Origin: Acinetobacter tandoii DSM 14970 = CIP 107469
GTDB taxonomy: Bacteria; Pseudomonadota; Gammaproteobacteria; Pseudomonadales; Moraxellaceae
Assembly (NCBI RefSeq): GCF_000400735.1
Contig: NZ_KE007366.1
Span: 62,001-126,000, forward strand
Reading direction: 5' to 3'
Length of the DNA stretch: 64,000 nt
Shown here: piece by piece, positions 56,599 to 64,000 of the stretch
How positions within the stretch are numbered: position 1 is the first letter of the stretch
How the letters are laid out: each line of letters opens with the position of its first letter
The notes under the pieces: generated by a model
The model's database searches: none
Told to the model about the DNA's origin: nothing
The model's input: only the letters and a program-made list of their open reading frames with translations
Made by a program: the position numbers and the translations under genes

Positions 56599-57780
56599 TT
56601 ATCTTTGTGGTAATGGAATATATTGCGAATCCGAATTCTGAACTTTACGCTCCCCAACCACCACATCCAGAGTTAATGGTTTACCAGCACGTTCGACTTG
56701 AATTTTGACTGTACTATTCGGCGCTTGCAATGCAACATAATTAATCAAATGCGCTGCAGAGGTAATTTTCTCTTCATTCACTTGCGTAATTTTATCGCCT
56801 TTTAATAATCCTGCTTGTGCTGCGGGTCCATTTTTCAGTACGTCTGCAACCACCACGCCTGCCTGTTTCGGCTCGATAATATTTTCTTGCTGTATAGGCA
56901 TTAAGCTAATACCTAACCAACCACGAACTACACGACCATCTTTCAAAATTGAGTTAAGTACTTGCTGACAGATTTTTGCAGGAATCGCAAAACCAATACC
57001 CAATGAGCCACCCGATTGCGAGAAAATAGCCGTATTGACCCCAATCAAATTACCAGCCACATCAATCAAGGCTCCACCTGAGTTACCAGGATTAATTGCC
57101 GCATCAGTTTGAATAAAGTCTTCATAAGTATTAATGCCTAAATCTGAACGCCCTGTTGCAGAGATAATCCCTTGGGTCACCGTTTGACCAACACCAAATG
57201 GGTTACCAATCGCTAGTACCACATCCCCCACTTCATTACCACTCAGCTTAAAAGGTAATACAGGCAGTTTATCCAGCTCAATTTTAATCACAGCTAAATC
57301 AGTATCAGGATCTGTCCCAATAATTTTAGCAGCCGCACGTCGACCATCTTGAAGTGCAACAATAATTTGATCGGCCTGAGAGATGACATGATTGTTAGTT
57401 AAAATATAACCGTCCGGACGGACAATCACCCCAGAACCCAGACTATTTTCATTTTGTTCAGGATTTAATTGTTCTGGAAGTTGATTACCAAAAAACTCTC
57501 TAAATGCTGGATCATTCATAAGTGGGTGATCAAGTTGCTTAACTTTCTGTGTGGTAAAAATATTGACTACCGCAGGTGCAGCAACTTTTACCGCTGCACT
57601 ATAAGACACTACCCCACCCGTTCTGGACGTATCGATCAATGGTTCAACTTTTTCAGCAGGCATTTTTACGCCATCAGGAGCAACTGGCGCTTTTGGTTTT
57701 TGATATTGTTGCCATGCAATAAAACCAATAATCACAATAATGAGTAACACCCAAGGTAACCATGTAAAGGTCCGGCGCAC
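56599..57780 (-). CDS. Membrane-anchored serine protease, DegS/AlgW type
   Basis: HtrA-family protease with an uncleaved N-terminal helix at residues 8-23 and one PDZ domain (about 265-385). Triad His131 (TNNHVI), Asp161 (DPDTDLAVIK) and Ser234 (NPGNSGGAL). The start is a GTG at 57780 with GAGGAT 6 nt upstream. 393 aa, one PDZ, is the size of DegS/AlgW, the regulatory protease that starts cleavage of RseA/MucA in envelope stress. Whether an RseA-like target exists here is unknown; no rpoE/rse genes are in the window. Confidence 0.9.
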   Translation of the reverse strand: MRRTFTWLPWVLLIIVIIGFIAWQQYQKPKAPVAPDGVKMPAEKVEPLIDTSRTGGVVSYSAAVKVAAPAVVNIFTTQKVKQLDHPLMNDPAFREFFGNQLPEQLNPEQNENSLGSGVIVRPDGYILTNNHVISQADQIIVALQDGRRAAAKIIGTDPDTDLAVIKIELDKLPVLPFKLSGNEVGDVVLAIGNPFGVGQTVTQGIISATGRSDLGINTYEDFIQTDAAINPGNSGGALIDVAGNLIGVNTAIFSQSGGSLGIGFAIPAKICQQVLNSILKDGRVVRGWLGISLMPIQQENIIEPKQAGVVVADVLKNGPAAQAGLLKGDKITQVNEEKITSAAHLINYVALQAPNSTVKIQVERAGKPLTLDVVVGERKVQNSDSQYIPLPQR

Positions 57781-57947
57781 GTTTCTATCCTCTTAAAATA
57801 TTTTAATTTCTTAATGACGAAGAATTTATGCTTATTGTAAAGGCAAATACAGTTCGATACACAAAATTCATGCAAGAGTTTTGTGATGCTTTAGTTACAA
57901 TTTAAAGTATATTTTGATGATATTAATTCGTAACTTAAGAGACTTTT

Positions 57948-58706
57948 ATGGCGACTCTGCAAGAAATTCTGCAATGGTGTAATGACACGTTAAAAACTCA
58001 AGAGTTTAAAGACTATGCGCCCAATGGTTTACAAATTGAAGGACGCTCTGAAGTTAAAAAAATTCTCTGCGCAGTCACTGCTTCTCAAGAGGCAATTGAT
58101 GCTGCGATTGCACAGCAAGCTGATCTACTTTTAGTGCATCATGGTTATTTTTGGAAAGGCGAACCCTACCCAATTACAGGAATGCGTGGAAATCGTATTA
58201 AGACACTGATCTGCAATGATATTTCATTGGTCGCTTATCACCTCCCTTTAGATTCACACCCAATACTCGGCAATAATGCTGCAATTGCCGACATTTTAGA
58301 GCTAGAAAATATTGAGGCTCTAGATCCTTCGGAGCGTCACCCTATTGGCAACATAGGTTATTTAAAACAAGCAATTTCTCCAGAATCTTTTAAACAAATC
58401 CTCACGGAACGTTTAGGCTTTAACACTATTCATTTAAATGCGAATAAAAAAACCATTCAAAAAGTGGGTTTTTGTACAGGCGCTGCACAAGACTTTATTA
58501 GCAAAGCTGCTGATCAACTTTGTGATGCCTACATATCTGGAGAAGTGAGTGAACGAACGTATTATGAAGCGAAGGAATTGGATGTTCATTACTACGCTTG
58601 CGGACATCATGCAACTGAACGCTATGGTGTACAACGCCTAGGACAAGCTGTTTCACAACAGTTCAATCTTGAGTATAGTTATTTCGAATTAAACAATCCG
58701 ATTTAA
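57948..58706 (+). CDS. NIF3-family dinuclear-metal protein
   Basis: 252 aa. Metal-binding blocks are LLLVHHGYFWKGE (near residue 62), HLPLDSHP (near 100) and the C-terminal YYACGHHATERYGV. Structural homologues form hexamers with a dinuclear metal site; YbgI is a short member. Cellular role in bacteria unclear; perhaps GTP cyclohydrolase-1 type 2-like. No long insertion domain, but the window also holds a stand-alone gene for an insertion-like domain at 28778. Confidence 0.85.
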   Translation: MATLQEILQWCNDTLKTQEFKDYAPNGLQIEGRSEVKKILCAVTASQEAIDAAIAQQADLLLVHHGYFWKGEPYPITGMRGNRIKTLICNDISLVAYHLPLDSHPILGNNAAIADILELENIEALDPSERHPIGNIGYLKQAISPESFKQILTERLGFNTIHLNANKKTIQKVGFCTGAAQDFISKAADQLCDAYISGEVSERTYYEAKELDVHYYACGHHATERYGVQRLGQAVSQQFNLEYSYFELNNPI

Positions 58707-58884
58707 TTTGGGCTTGGCAAATTTTCCTTACTTAAAATATGGATTTACCGTATTTTTTATATACGTATAAATTCGAGCGTTATTCTGTATTGTTATTTAA
58801 AAGTATTGCGCAAATTTAGCCTAGAATCCTTTACAATAGTGCCACTTAATGTCAAAACCCAGCAAAATGCAAGGAATTGAAATC

Positions 58885-59511
58885 ATGACAACGATCACTT
58901 TACCAGCACTTCCATATGGCTATGAAGATCTTGCTCCTCATATCAGCAAAGAAACTTTAGAATACCATCACGACAAACACCACAATACTTATGTTGTTAA
59001 CTTAAACAACCTAATCAAAGGTACTGACCTTGAAGGTAAAACTTTAGAAGAAATCATCAAAGCTTCTGCTGGTGATGCAGCTAAAGTAGGTGTTTTCAAC
59101 AATGCAGCTCAGGTTTGGAACCACACGTTCTACTGGAACTGTATGGCTAAAAACGGTGGCGGTAAAGCGACTGGCGCATTAGCAGCTAAAATTGATGAAA
59201 CTTTTGGTTCATACGAAAAATTTGCTGAAGAGTTTGCTGCTGCAGCTACAACTCAGTTCGGTTCTGGCTGGGCTTGGTTAGTTGCTGACGAAGTAAATGG
59301 CGCGCTTTCTATCATGAAAACTTCAAATGCAGATACTCCACTTGCTCACGGTAAAGTTGCAGTATTAACAATTGACGTTTGGGAACATGCTTACTACATC
59401 GATTTCCGTAATGCTCGTCCTAAATACATCACAACTTTCTTAGAAAGCCTAGTGAACTGGGACTATGCAAACGCGAAATATGCTGGTCAAGCAGCTGGTG
59501 TTGAAAAATAA
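58885..59511 (+). CDS. sodB: Superoxide dismutase, Fe type
   Basis: Dismutes superoxide. 208 aa from ATG 58885 with AAGGAA 9 nt upstream; the longer reading from 58849 is rejected. Ligands are in [11 protein letters not shown] (His), [10 protein letters not shown], and [16 protein letters not shown] (Asp, His). [10 protein letters not shown] and FGSGWAWLV support the Fe/Mn class; the Gln in the TTQFGSGW region and this genus suggest Fe. Ends at a clear terminator. Confidence 0.95.
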   Translation: MTTITLPALPYGYEDLAPHISKETLEYHHDKHHNTYVVNLNNLIKGTDLEGKTLEEIIKASAGDAAKVGVFNNAAQVWNHTFYWNCMAKNGGGKATGALAAKIDETFGSYEKFAEEFAAAATTQFGSGWAWLVADEVNGALSIMKTSNADTPLAHGKVAVLTIDVWEHAYYIDFRNARPKYITTFLESLVNWDYANAKYAGQAAGVEK

Positions 59512-59528
59512 TTTTTATTTTTCTGTAT

Positions 59529-59557
59529 AAAAAATCACCCTTTACGGGTGATTTTTT
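59529..59557 (+). terminator. Terminator after sodB
   Basis: Perfect 12-bp stem AAAAAATCACCC (59529-59540) with GGGTGATTTTTT (59546-59557), 5-nt loop. Confidence 0.92.
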
Positions 59558-59618
59558 CATTTTTAGGCTTTAGCTGCATAATTATAAATCAAATAAAACA
59601 ATTATCTTCATGAACGGG

Positions 59619-59647
59619 TTGACGACACCTACTTTCATCCCTAAAAT
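59619..59647 (+). promoter_or_regulatory. Promoter of first tRNA-Asn
   Basis: TTGACG (59619-59624), 17-nt spacer, TAAAAT (59642-59647), a few bases before the tRNA. The second tRNA unit has the same arrangement. Confidence 0.8.
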
Positions 59648-59658
59648 GCGCATCAGAT

Positions 59659-59734
59659 TCTCCAATAGCTCAGTCGGTAGAGCGACGGACTGTTAATCCG
59701 CAGGTCCCTGGTTCGAGCCCAGGTTGAAGAGCCA
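59659..59734 (+). tRNA. tRNA-Asn (GTT), with acceptor mismatch
   Basis: 76 nt including encoded CCA; anticodon GTT within ACTGTTAATC; D loop CAGTCGGTAGAG and T loop GTTCGAGCC. Acceptor stem TCTCCAA/TTGAAGA has C4 opposite A69 (59727), a mismatch that the second copy does not have. Otherwise identical to the second copy. Confidence 0.95.
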
Positions 59735-59741
59735 AGATTCT

Positions 59742-59773
59742 AAAAAACCCACACATTATGTTGTGGGTTTTTT
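59742..59773 (+). terminator. Terminator after first tRNA-Asn
   Basis: Stem AAAAAACCCACA (59742-59753) with TGTGGGTTTTTT (59762-59773). Confidence 0.9.
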
Positions 59774-59866
59774 ATTGCCTATATTTTAAAATCAATCTAA
59801 TTGAAAATTGTAATTTCGTTGCATTTTGAATATCTTCACTACAGAACAACAGTACAGAGAATAAGA

Positions 59867-60172
59867 ATGAATCTGCCTTGGCTAAAATCCCTGATTTTTT
59901 GGATTATTATCATTGTGGTTATTTTTGCAGCCTTTCAATGCACGCAAAAGTCTGAAAATAATAAGTCCGCTTCTGCCCTCATGTACGAACGCTTATATCA
60001 ATGTAGCCGTGATTTAGCTGGAAAAAACCCTAGCGTCTTAACCGCTATTCAAAAGCAAATTCATACCAATATGACTCAACAAGAACTCATGCAATTAATC
60101 AATTCATGTCGCCAAGCCAATCCTCTCAAAACGCAAGCCACTTATATTGAAGCAATACAGCATATTAAATAA
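59867..60172 (+). CDS. Small membrane-anchored protein, unknown
   Basis: 101 aa from ATG 59867 (GAGAATAAGA upstream), with a transmembrane helix at about residues 6-26 and an alpha-helical soluble domain with CQ and three cysteines (C28, C46 and C81 region) that lies between two copies of tRNA-Asn. No family recognised. The longer reading from 59801 lacks a proper start. Confidence 0.65.
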   Translation: MNLPWLKSLIFWIIIIVVIFAAFQCTQKSENNKSASALMYERLYQCSRDLAGKNPSVLTAIQKQIHTNMTQQELMQLINSCRQANPLKTQATYIEAIQHIK

Positions 60173-60231
60173 TCTTTTTGTCTATTTTTAATTCATTTAA
60201 CTGAAAATGTTGGAATTTTTTAACTTTTTAC

Positions 60232-60260
60232 TTGACCTCTTAGACTTAGCCCCCTAAAAT
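60232..60260 (+). promoter_or_regulatory. Promoter of second tRNA-Asn
   Basis: TTGACC (60232-60237), 17-nt spacer, TAAAAT (60255-60260), the same layout as the first copy. Confidence 0.8.
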
Positions 60261-60271
60261 GCGTTCCAGAT

Positions 60272-60347
60272 TCTCCAATAGCTCAGTCGGTAGAGCGACG
60301 GACTGTTAATCCGCAGGTCCCTGGTTCGAGCCCAGGTTGGAGAGCCA
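60272..60347 (+). tRNA. tRNA-Asn (GTT)
   Basis: 76 nt with encoded CCA and GTT anticodon. The acceptor stem TCTCCAA/TTGGAGA is fully paired, including C4-G69 (60340). Confidence 0.97.
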
Positions 60348-60358
60348 AGATTCTAAAG

Positions 60359-60387
60359 ACCCACTCACTTTGTAGTGGGTTTTTTAT
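60359..60387 (+). terminator. Terminator after second tRNA-Asn
   Basis: Stem ACCCACT (60359-60365) with AGTGGGT (60374-60380), 8-nt loop and T run. Confidence 0.85.
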
Positions 60388-60399
60388 TGAGTTCAATTT

Positions 60400-60843
60400 G
60401 TGTTTACATCGATTCAAACGCTGTTTTTTATTATTGGCTGTCTGGCAAGTTCCGTTTTGCTTTTGATGCTATTGCAACATTTATTTTGGAAACGTCAGCA
60501 ATTTTATCAAAAGCCCCTCATTACAGCCTTTGAACAGAAAATGTTTATTCGACTGAATGAAGCACTGCCTGAACATCATATTTTGGCACAAGTTGCCTTT
60601 AGTGCCCTCATTACCAGCAACCATTTCAAAATACGTCAACAATTCAATCGAAAGGTCACAGATTTTGTGGTGTTAAATCGCGATATGAAAGTGATAGCAA
60701 TTGTTGAATTGGATGACCCAAGTCATATTGGTAAAGAAGATGAAGACCAGCAACGCGACGCCATGCTTACCGAAGCGGGTTACACGGTATTTCGTTATAC
60801 TTCTATACCTAGTGCACGTGAACTACGTAAAGATTTACTTTAA
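60400..60843 (+). CDS. DUF2726 membrane-anchored protein
   Basis: 147 aa, GTG start at 60400. One N-terminal helix (about residues 7-28) and a cytosolic DUF2726 domain with DFVVLNRDMKVIAIVELDDPSH, a motif reminiscent of PD-(D/E)xK nucleases. Such proteins are common next to topoisomerase or restriction-like genes but are poorly characterised. Ribosome site weak. It begins right after the tRNA terminator, so it may be transcribed from its own promoter. Confidence 0.75.
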   Translation: MFTSIQTLFFIIGCLASSVLLLMLLQHLFWKRQQFYQKPLITAFEQKMFIRLNEALPEHHILAQVAFSALITSNHFKIRQQFNRKVTDFVVLNRDMKVIAIVELDDPSHIGKEDEDQQRDAMLTEAGYTVFRYTSIPSARELRKDLL

Positions 60844-61067
60844 TTGTCTTAAATAATAATATTGATGAACATTTACCCTAAAAAGAATCTCAACAAATTA
60901 CCTAAAATTCACAACAAAATTAAAACCATTTTCAATTAATTTTTATTCAACAAATACTTACACTAGCAGCAGAGATCAAAAATCCCAATTTACAGGTATA
61001 GAACATTTTTGGCATTTAGAACACAGTCAAAAGATAATTGGATGCTCAAGTTTAGGACAACAAAATA
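60844..61067. other. Intergenic leader of the LuxR-type gene
   Basis: About 220 nt, AT-rich, with no gene. It should carry the promoter for the response regulator. No repeat or structured element stands out. Confidence 0.4.
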
Positions 61068-61697
61068 GTGAATGAGCTTTTACTCCCAGCACCAGTATTA
61101 ATTCTCTCAGAAGAAATAAATTTAGACCTTCGCCTTAAAATATTATTGATGGAGTTAGGCTACCCTGCGCACTTAATTCACTCTACACCCTATCTAGATG
61201 ATGCCCTTGAAATCTATCGTTTGCATTTACCCAATATTGCGCTGATCGATCTGAATTTTACTCAAGTGCCTTTACACGATTTAATACGTTCACTAAAAGC
61301 GTACCATCCTTATGTCATTATTATTTTGATGGCACCACAGGGACAAACTGAGCAGATTTTCCGTGGCATTCAATCGGGTGCACATGGTTACTTTTTTATA
61401 GAACAGACTGACCGTGAGATTTTACAGCAGATCAGAACAATTTTAAGGGGCGGTGCCACCTTACATAGTGAATTAGCACAGTATATTCTTAATGCACAGA
61501 CTCAAAGCCAAGCTCGGCAATTCATTAACCAATTTAAAGAAGCACCAAGTCAATTATTCACGGCAATAGAGTTAGAAATTTTATCTTTACTTGCTAAACA
61601 GCTTAATACTCGAGAAATCGCCCATCAACTTGGGATTCCACTTTACAGCGTAGAAGGACGGATTAAATCGATTTACCGACATTTAACCCATAAATAA
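61068..61697 (+). CDS. LuxR/NarL-type response regulator, orphan
   Basis: 209 aa from GTG 61068 (AGGA 10 nt upstream). N-terminal receiver-like domain with acidic Glu15-Glu16, phospho-acceptor Asp61 in NIALIDLNF and a Thr/Ala segment near 90; C-terminal LuxR HTH ELEILSLLAKQLNTREIAHQLGIPLYSVEGRIKSIYRHL. No histidine kinase gene is next to it, so the input is unknown. It faces ppk1 across a bidirectional terminator. Confidence 0.85.
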   Translation: MNELLLPAPVLILSEEINLDLRLKILLMELGYPAHLIHSTPYLDDALEIYRLHLPNIALIDLNFTQVPLHDLIRSLKAYHPYVIIILMAPQGQTEQIFRGIQSGAHGYFFIEQTDREILQQIRTILRGGATLHSELAQYILNAQTQSQARQFINQFKEAPSQLFTAIELEILSLLAKQLNTREIAHQLGIPLYSVEGRIKSIYRHLTHK

Positions 61698-61722
61698 GAA
61701 AGAGCCTACTTGAGGCTCTTTC
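61698..61722. terminator. Bidirectional terminator between regulator and ppk1
   Basis: Perfect 10-bp stem GAAAGAGCCT (61698-61707) and AGGCTCTTTC (61713-61722), 5-nt loop, between convergent genes. Confidence 0.85.
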
Positions 61723-61731
61723 ATTTGACTA

Positions 61732-63813
61732 CTATTTAATAATTTCTAACAAAGTACGTTGGGCATTATGTGGCTCATCCCCTTCTGCAACTTGAGCACG
61801 TACCCATGAACCATCACCTTTTAATAACCATGCTTGCTGATTGTCTTTTAGATAATTGAGTAAGCCTTGTTGATAAATCCGCTTTTTCAATGCTGGATCT
61901 TCAATTGGGAAACATGCTTCAACACGGTTAAACAAGTTACGATCCATCCAATCCGCACTCGAACAATACACATGCGGATTACCATTATTACTAAAATAGT
62001 AAACACGTGTATGTTCCAAGAAGCGTCCTACAATAGACCGCACACGAATATTTTCAGACAAGCCTGGTAACTCTGGACGCAAGCAACAAATTGAACGAAT
62101 AATCAGGTCTATTTGAACACCAGCCTGTGAAGCCTCATACAGCTTATTAATTAACTGCACTTCCGTTAGCGCATTCACTTTCACAATAATCTGTGCAGGT
62201 TTTCCTGCTTTGGCATTGGCAATTTCATCGTCAATAAAATTGATTAATTGCGCATGTAGCGTAAATGGTGCATGCAAAAGTTTTTTCAACTTTGCCATTT
62301 TGCCCATACCTGTCAACTCTTGGAAAATGCGATGTACATCTTCACACAACTCTTTGTCAGTTGTCAGCAAACCATAGTCGGTATAAATACGGGCATTACC
62401 CGCATGGTAATTTCCTGTACCTAAATGGACATAGCGTACCAATTTATTATTTTCACGGCGGACGACTAAAATCATTTTGGCATGTGTCTTATACCCGACA
62501 ATACCATACACCACCACAGCACCTGCTTCTTGTAAAACATTGGCCACTGCAATATTCGACTCTTCATCAAAACGAGCACGTAACTCAATCACCGCGGTGA
62601 CTTCTTTACCATTCCGCGCTGCCTCTGCCAAGACTTGTACAATCTCAGAATCGGCTCCACTTCGGTACAACGTTTGCTTAATCGCTAGAACTTGTGGATC
62701 TCGTGCAGCTTCACGCAAAAAGTTAATGACTGGAGCAAAGGATTCAAACGGATGGTGCAATAAAATATCTTGCTTTTGCATCGCTGAAAAAATGTTTTCA
62801 GCTTTTTTCAATACTTTTGGAATCACAGGTGTATGTGAATCATAGCGTAAATGAGGACGTTTAAAATTTGACAATAATCGTGCCAAATTTACTGGACCAT
62901 CCACTTTATACAACTGCTCTTCTTCTAAATCGAATTCATCAAGCAAGTAGTCATAAATATGTTTAGGACAATTTTCGGTCACTTCCAAGCGTACCGCACG
63001 ACCAAAACGACGTGAATTTAGCTCACCTTTTAACGCTTTCGCTAAATCTTCGACATCTTCATTTAAAGCCAAGTCCGCATTCCGCGTTACACGGAACTGA
63101 TAACAACCCGTTGCAGTCATTCCTGGGAATAGGTCGGAAACATGCTCATGAATAATTGCAGATAGCATGACATGGTGTTCTTTGCCACCCGTCAACTCAT
63201 CGGGTAAACGTACAACACGTGGCAATGAACGTGGTGCGGGAACAACAGCTAAATCAATTTGACGACCAAAGGCATCTTTACCTTCCAAAGTCACAATGAA
63301 GTTCAAACTTTTGTTAACTAAACGAGGGAATGGGTGTGCAGGGTCTAAACTAATCGGGGTTAATACTGGGGCAACCTGTTCTTGGAAATACTTTTTCACC
63401 CAAGCAGATTGAGCGGGGGTAAGCTCACCACGACGCAAGAAACAAATGTCTTCTTCACGCAACTTCGCTAAGATTTCTTCATTTAAAATACGGTATTGGC
63501 GTTCAATTGCAGCATGTGTTGTTTGAGAAATTTGATCCAAAACCTGTTTAGGGGTTAGACCATCGGGGGTATGACTTTCATTGCCCAAATCCAACTGTTC
63601 CAACATGCCCGCAACACGAATTTCAAAGAACTCATCTAAATTTCTTGAAAAAATCAGCAAGAAATTCATGCGTTCTAGCAATGGATGCAACGGATCGACA
63701 GCTTGCTCAAGAACACGTAAATGGAAATCTAAAATAGAAAGTTCACGATTAATAAATCGATCATTATAAGTATATTCAACTGGCTCTAATGGAGTCTGTG
63801 CCGCCGTATTCAT
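61732..63813 (-). CDS. ppk1: Polyphosphate kinase 1
   Basis: Makes inorganic polyphosphate from ATP. 693 aa from ATG 63813; an in-frame TTG at 63819 is less likely. N-terminal domain with [17 protein letters not shown] and [14 protein letters not shown]; the autophosphorylated His lies in [10 protein letters not shown] and the second catalytic block in [19 protein letters not shown]. Family-typical length. ppx is not adjacent; the next gene upstream is only partly visible. Confidence 0.95.
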   Translation of the reverse strand: MNTAAQTPLEPVEYTYNDRFINRELSILDFHLRVLEQAVDPLHPLLERMNFLLIFSRNLDEFFEIRVAGMLEQLDLGNESHTPDGLTPKQVLDQISQTTHAAIERQYRILNEEILAKLREEDICFLRRGELTPAQSAWVKKYFQEQVAPVLTPISLDPAHPFPRLVNKSLNFIVTLEGKDAFGRQIDLAVVPAPRSLPRVVRLPDELTGGKEHHVMLSAIIHEHVSDLFPGMTATGCYQFRVTRNADLALNEDVEDLAKALKGELNSRRFGRAVRLEVTENCPKHIYDYLLDEFDLEEEQLYKVDGPVNLARLLSNFKRPHLRYDSHTPVIPKVLKKAENIFSAMQKQDILLHHPFESFAPVINFLREAARDPQVLAIKQTLYRSGADSEIVQVLAEAARNGKEVTAVIELRARFDEESNIAVANVLQEAGAVVVYGIVGYKTHAKMILVVRRENNKLVRYVHLGTGNYHAGNARIYTDYGLLTTDKELCEDVHRIFQELTGMGKMAKLKKLLHAPFTLHAQLINFIDDEIANAKAGKPAQIIVKVNALTEVQLINKLYEASQAGVQIDLIIRSICCLRPELPGLSENIRVRSIVGRFLEHTRVYYFSNNGNPHVYCSSADWMDRNLFNRVEACFPIEDPALKKRIYQQGLLNYLKDNQQAWLLKGDGSWVRAQVAEGDEPHNAQRTLLEIIK

Positions 63814-63884
63814 AATCAACCCATGATTTTAAGACGTTATCTGTATAGTCATAAGTATGCTTCAATTTTGTGACATTTTCATAA

Positions 63885-63910
63885 AAAAGCCCAAAATAAT
63901 TTGGGCTTAT
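63885..63910 (-). terminator. Terminator upstream of ppk1 for the edge gene
   Basis: Stem AAGCCCAAA (63887-63895) with TTTGGGCTT (63900-63908), 4-nt loop; on the minus strand it is followed by T6. It fits the end of the minus-strand reading frame that stops at 63944. Confidence 0.75.
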
Positions 63911-63943
63911 AGTGCTTTATGCTTATCGCTGAATTCGGTCACC

Positions 63944-64000
63944 TTAAGGGATTTGGCTATAACGCATATATTTGCGAATCATTTTTTTACGAATTTGGAC
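63944..64000 (-). CDS. C-terminal end of an unknown protein, cut by window edge
   Basis: A minus-strand frame open from the window edge to a TAA at 63944-63946 codes for 18 residues (VQIRKKMIRKYMRYSQIP). The terminator at 63885-63910 directly follows it, which supports a real gene. Too little remains to name the protein. Confidence 0.4.
   Translation of the reverse strand, partial: VQIRKKMIRKYMRYSQIP

Noticed and set aside
59659..60347. Integration site of a mobile element at tRNA-Asn
   Set aside because: No integrase, no direct repeat of the tRNA 3' end with cargo, only a small protein gene between two whole tRNAs.
62265..62845. Plus-strand frames of 111 and 122 codons within ppk1
   Set aside because: Antisense shadows of ppk1 without ribosome sites or recognisable content.
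1..64000. CRISPR array, prophage, insertion sequence or toxin-antitoxin module
   Set aside because: No regularly spaced repeats, transposase, phage structural genes or paired small toxin genes were seen on either strand.

Overview
The window is ordinary core chromosome of a gammaproteobacterium of the genus Acinetobacter. The evidence is the low-GC, AT-rich style, a CarO-type outer membrane protein (18863-19570) very close to the A. baumannii porin as I remember it, and many family-typical gene orders (lepA-lepB-DUF4845-rnc-era; pabC-mltG-tmk; ppk1 next to a convergent regulator). The species cannot be fixed from this sequence alone. I see no insertion sequence, prophage, CRISPR array, integron or toxin-antitoxin pair.

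Layout. 1-5285: minus-strand operon for translation, secretion and RNA processing (lepA, lepB, DUF4845, rnc, era truncated by the window edge), then a thioesterase. 5414-11749: periplasmic HtrA protease, divergent nadB, a PaaI thioesterase, and a minus-strand pabC-mltG-tmk operon. 11909-17398: sulfate uptake operon (sbp, an alpha/beta hydrolase, cysT, cysW, cysA) followed by a CysB-type regulator. 17589-19570: two convergent outer membrane proteins (FadL family and CarO family). 19861-23833: dapD, queE-queC, a secreted Cys-rich protein, a DUF71 ATPase and a peroxiredoxin. 23880-28522: LysE exporter with divergent ArgP-like regulator, YceI, NadM-type adenylyltransferase, enoyl-CoA hydratase, nitroreductase. 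28523-34991: a hairpin-bearing non-coding patch, a small NIF3/YqfO-like protein, an iron-uptake-type membrane cassette behind a Fur-box-like site, Sel1, DUF4424 and C39-like proteins, and a DUF3592 gene broken by an in-frame stop. 35120-38373: ahcY behind an SAH riboswitch, metF and rsmE. 38535-47250: a PAS-GGDEF-EAL protein, maeB, cca, epmA and pdxB. 47459-58706: small envelope proteins, aceA with a divergent LysR gene, a CorC-like protein, a quinone reductase, a membrane-anchored HtrA protease and a NIF3 protein. 58885-64000: sodB, two near-identical tRNA-Asn units, small proteins, an orphan LuxR-type regulator, ppk1 and the end of one more minus-strand gene.

How genes fit together. ahcY removes S-adenosylhomocysteine and metF supplies methyl-THF for remethylating homocysteine; the riboswitch ties ahcY to its own substrate. 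The cys operon and CysB feed sulfur into the same amino acids. aceA and maeB support growth on acetate or fatty acids, with FadL and enoyl-CoA hydratase as plausible partners. Two HtrA proteases, CarO, NlpE-like and YceI proteins are envelope functions.

The most interesting signals are regulatory or decay signals rather than a new multi-gene system: the SAH riboswitch, a perfect 14-bp hairpin that is both a terminator-like element and a mask over the cca ribosome binding site, a tRNA-Asn copy with an acceptor-stem mismatch, a GGDEF domain that has lost its signature in front of an intact EAL domain, a C39-like protein without the usual histidine, and a conserved-looking hydrolase inside the sulfate operon. 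All family assignments come from reading motifs by eye; no database search was possible.
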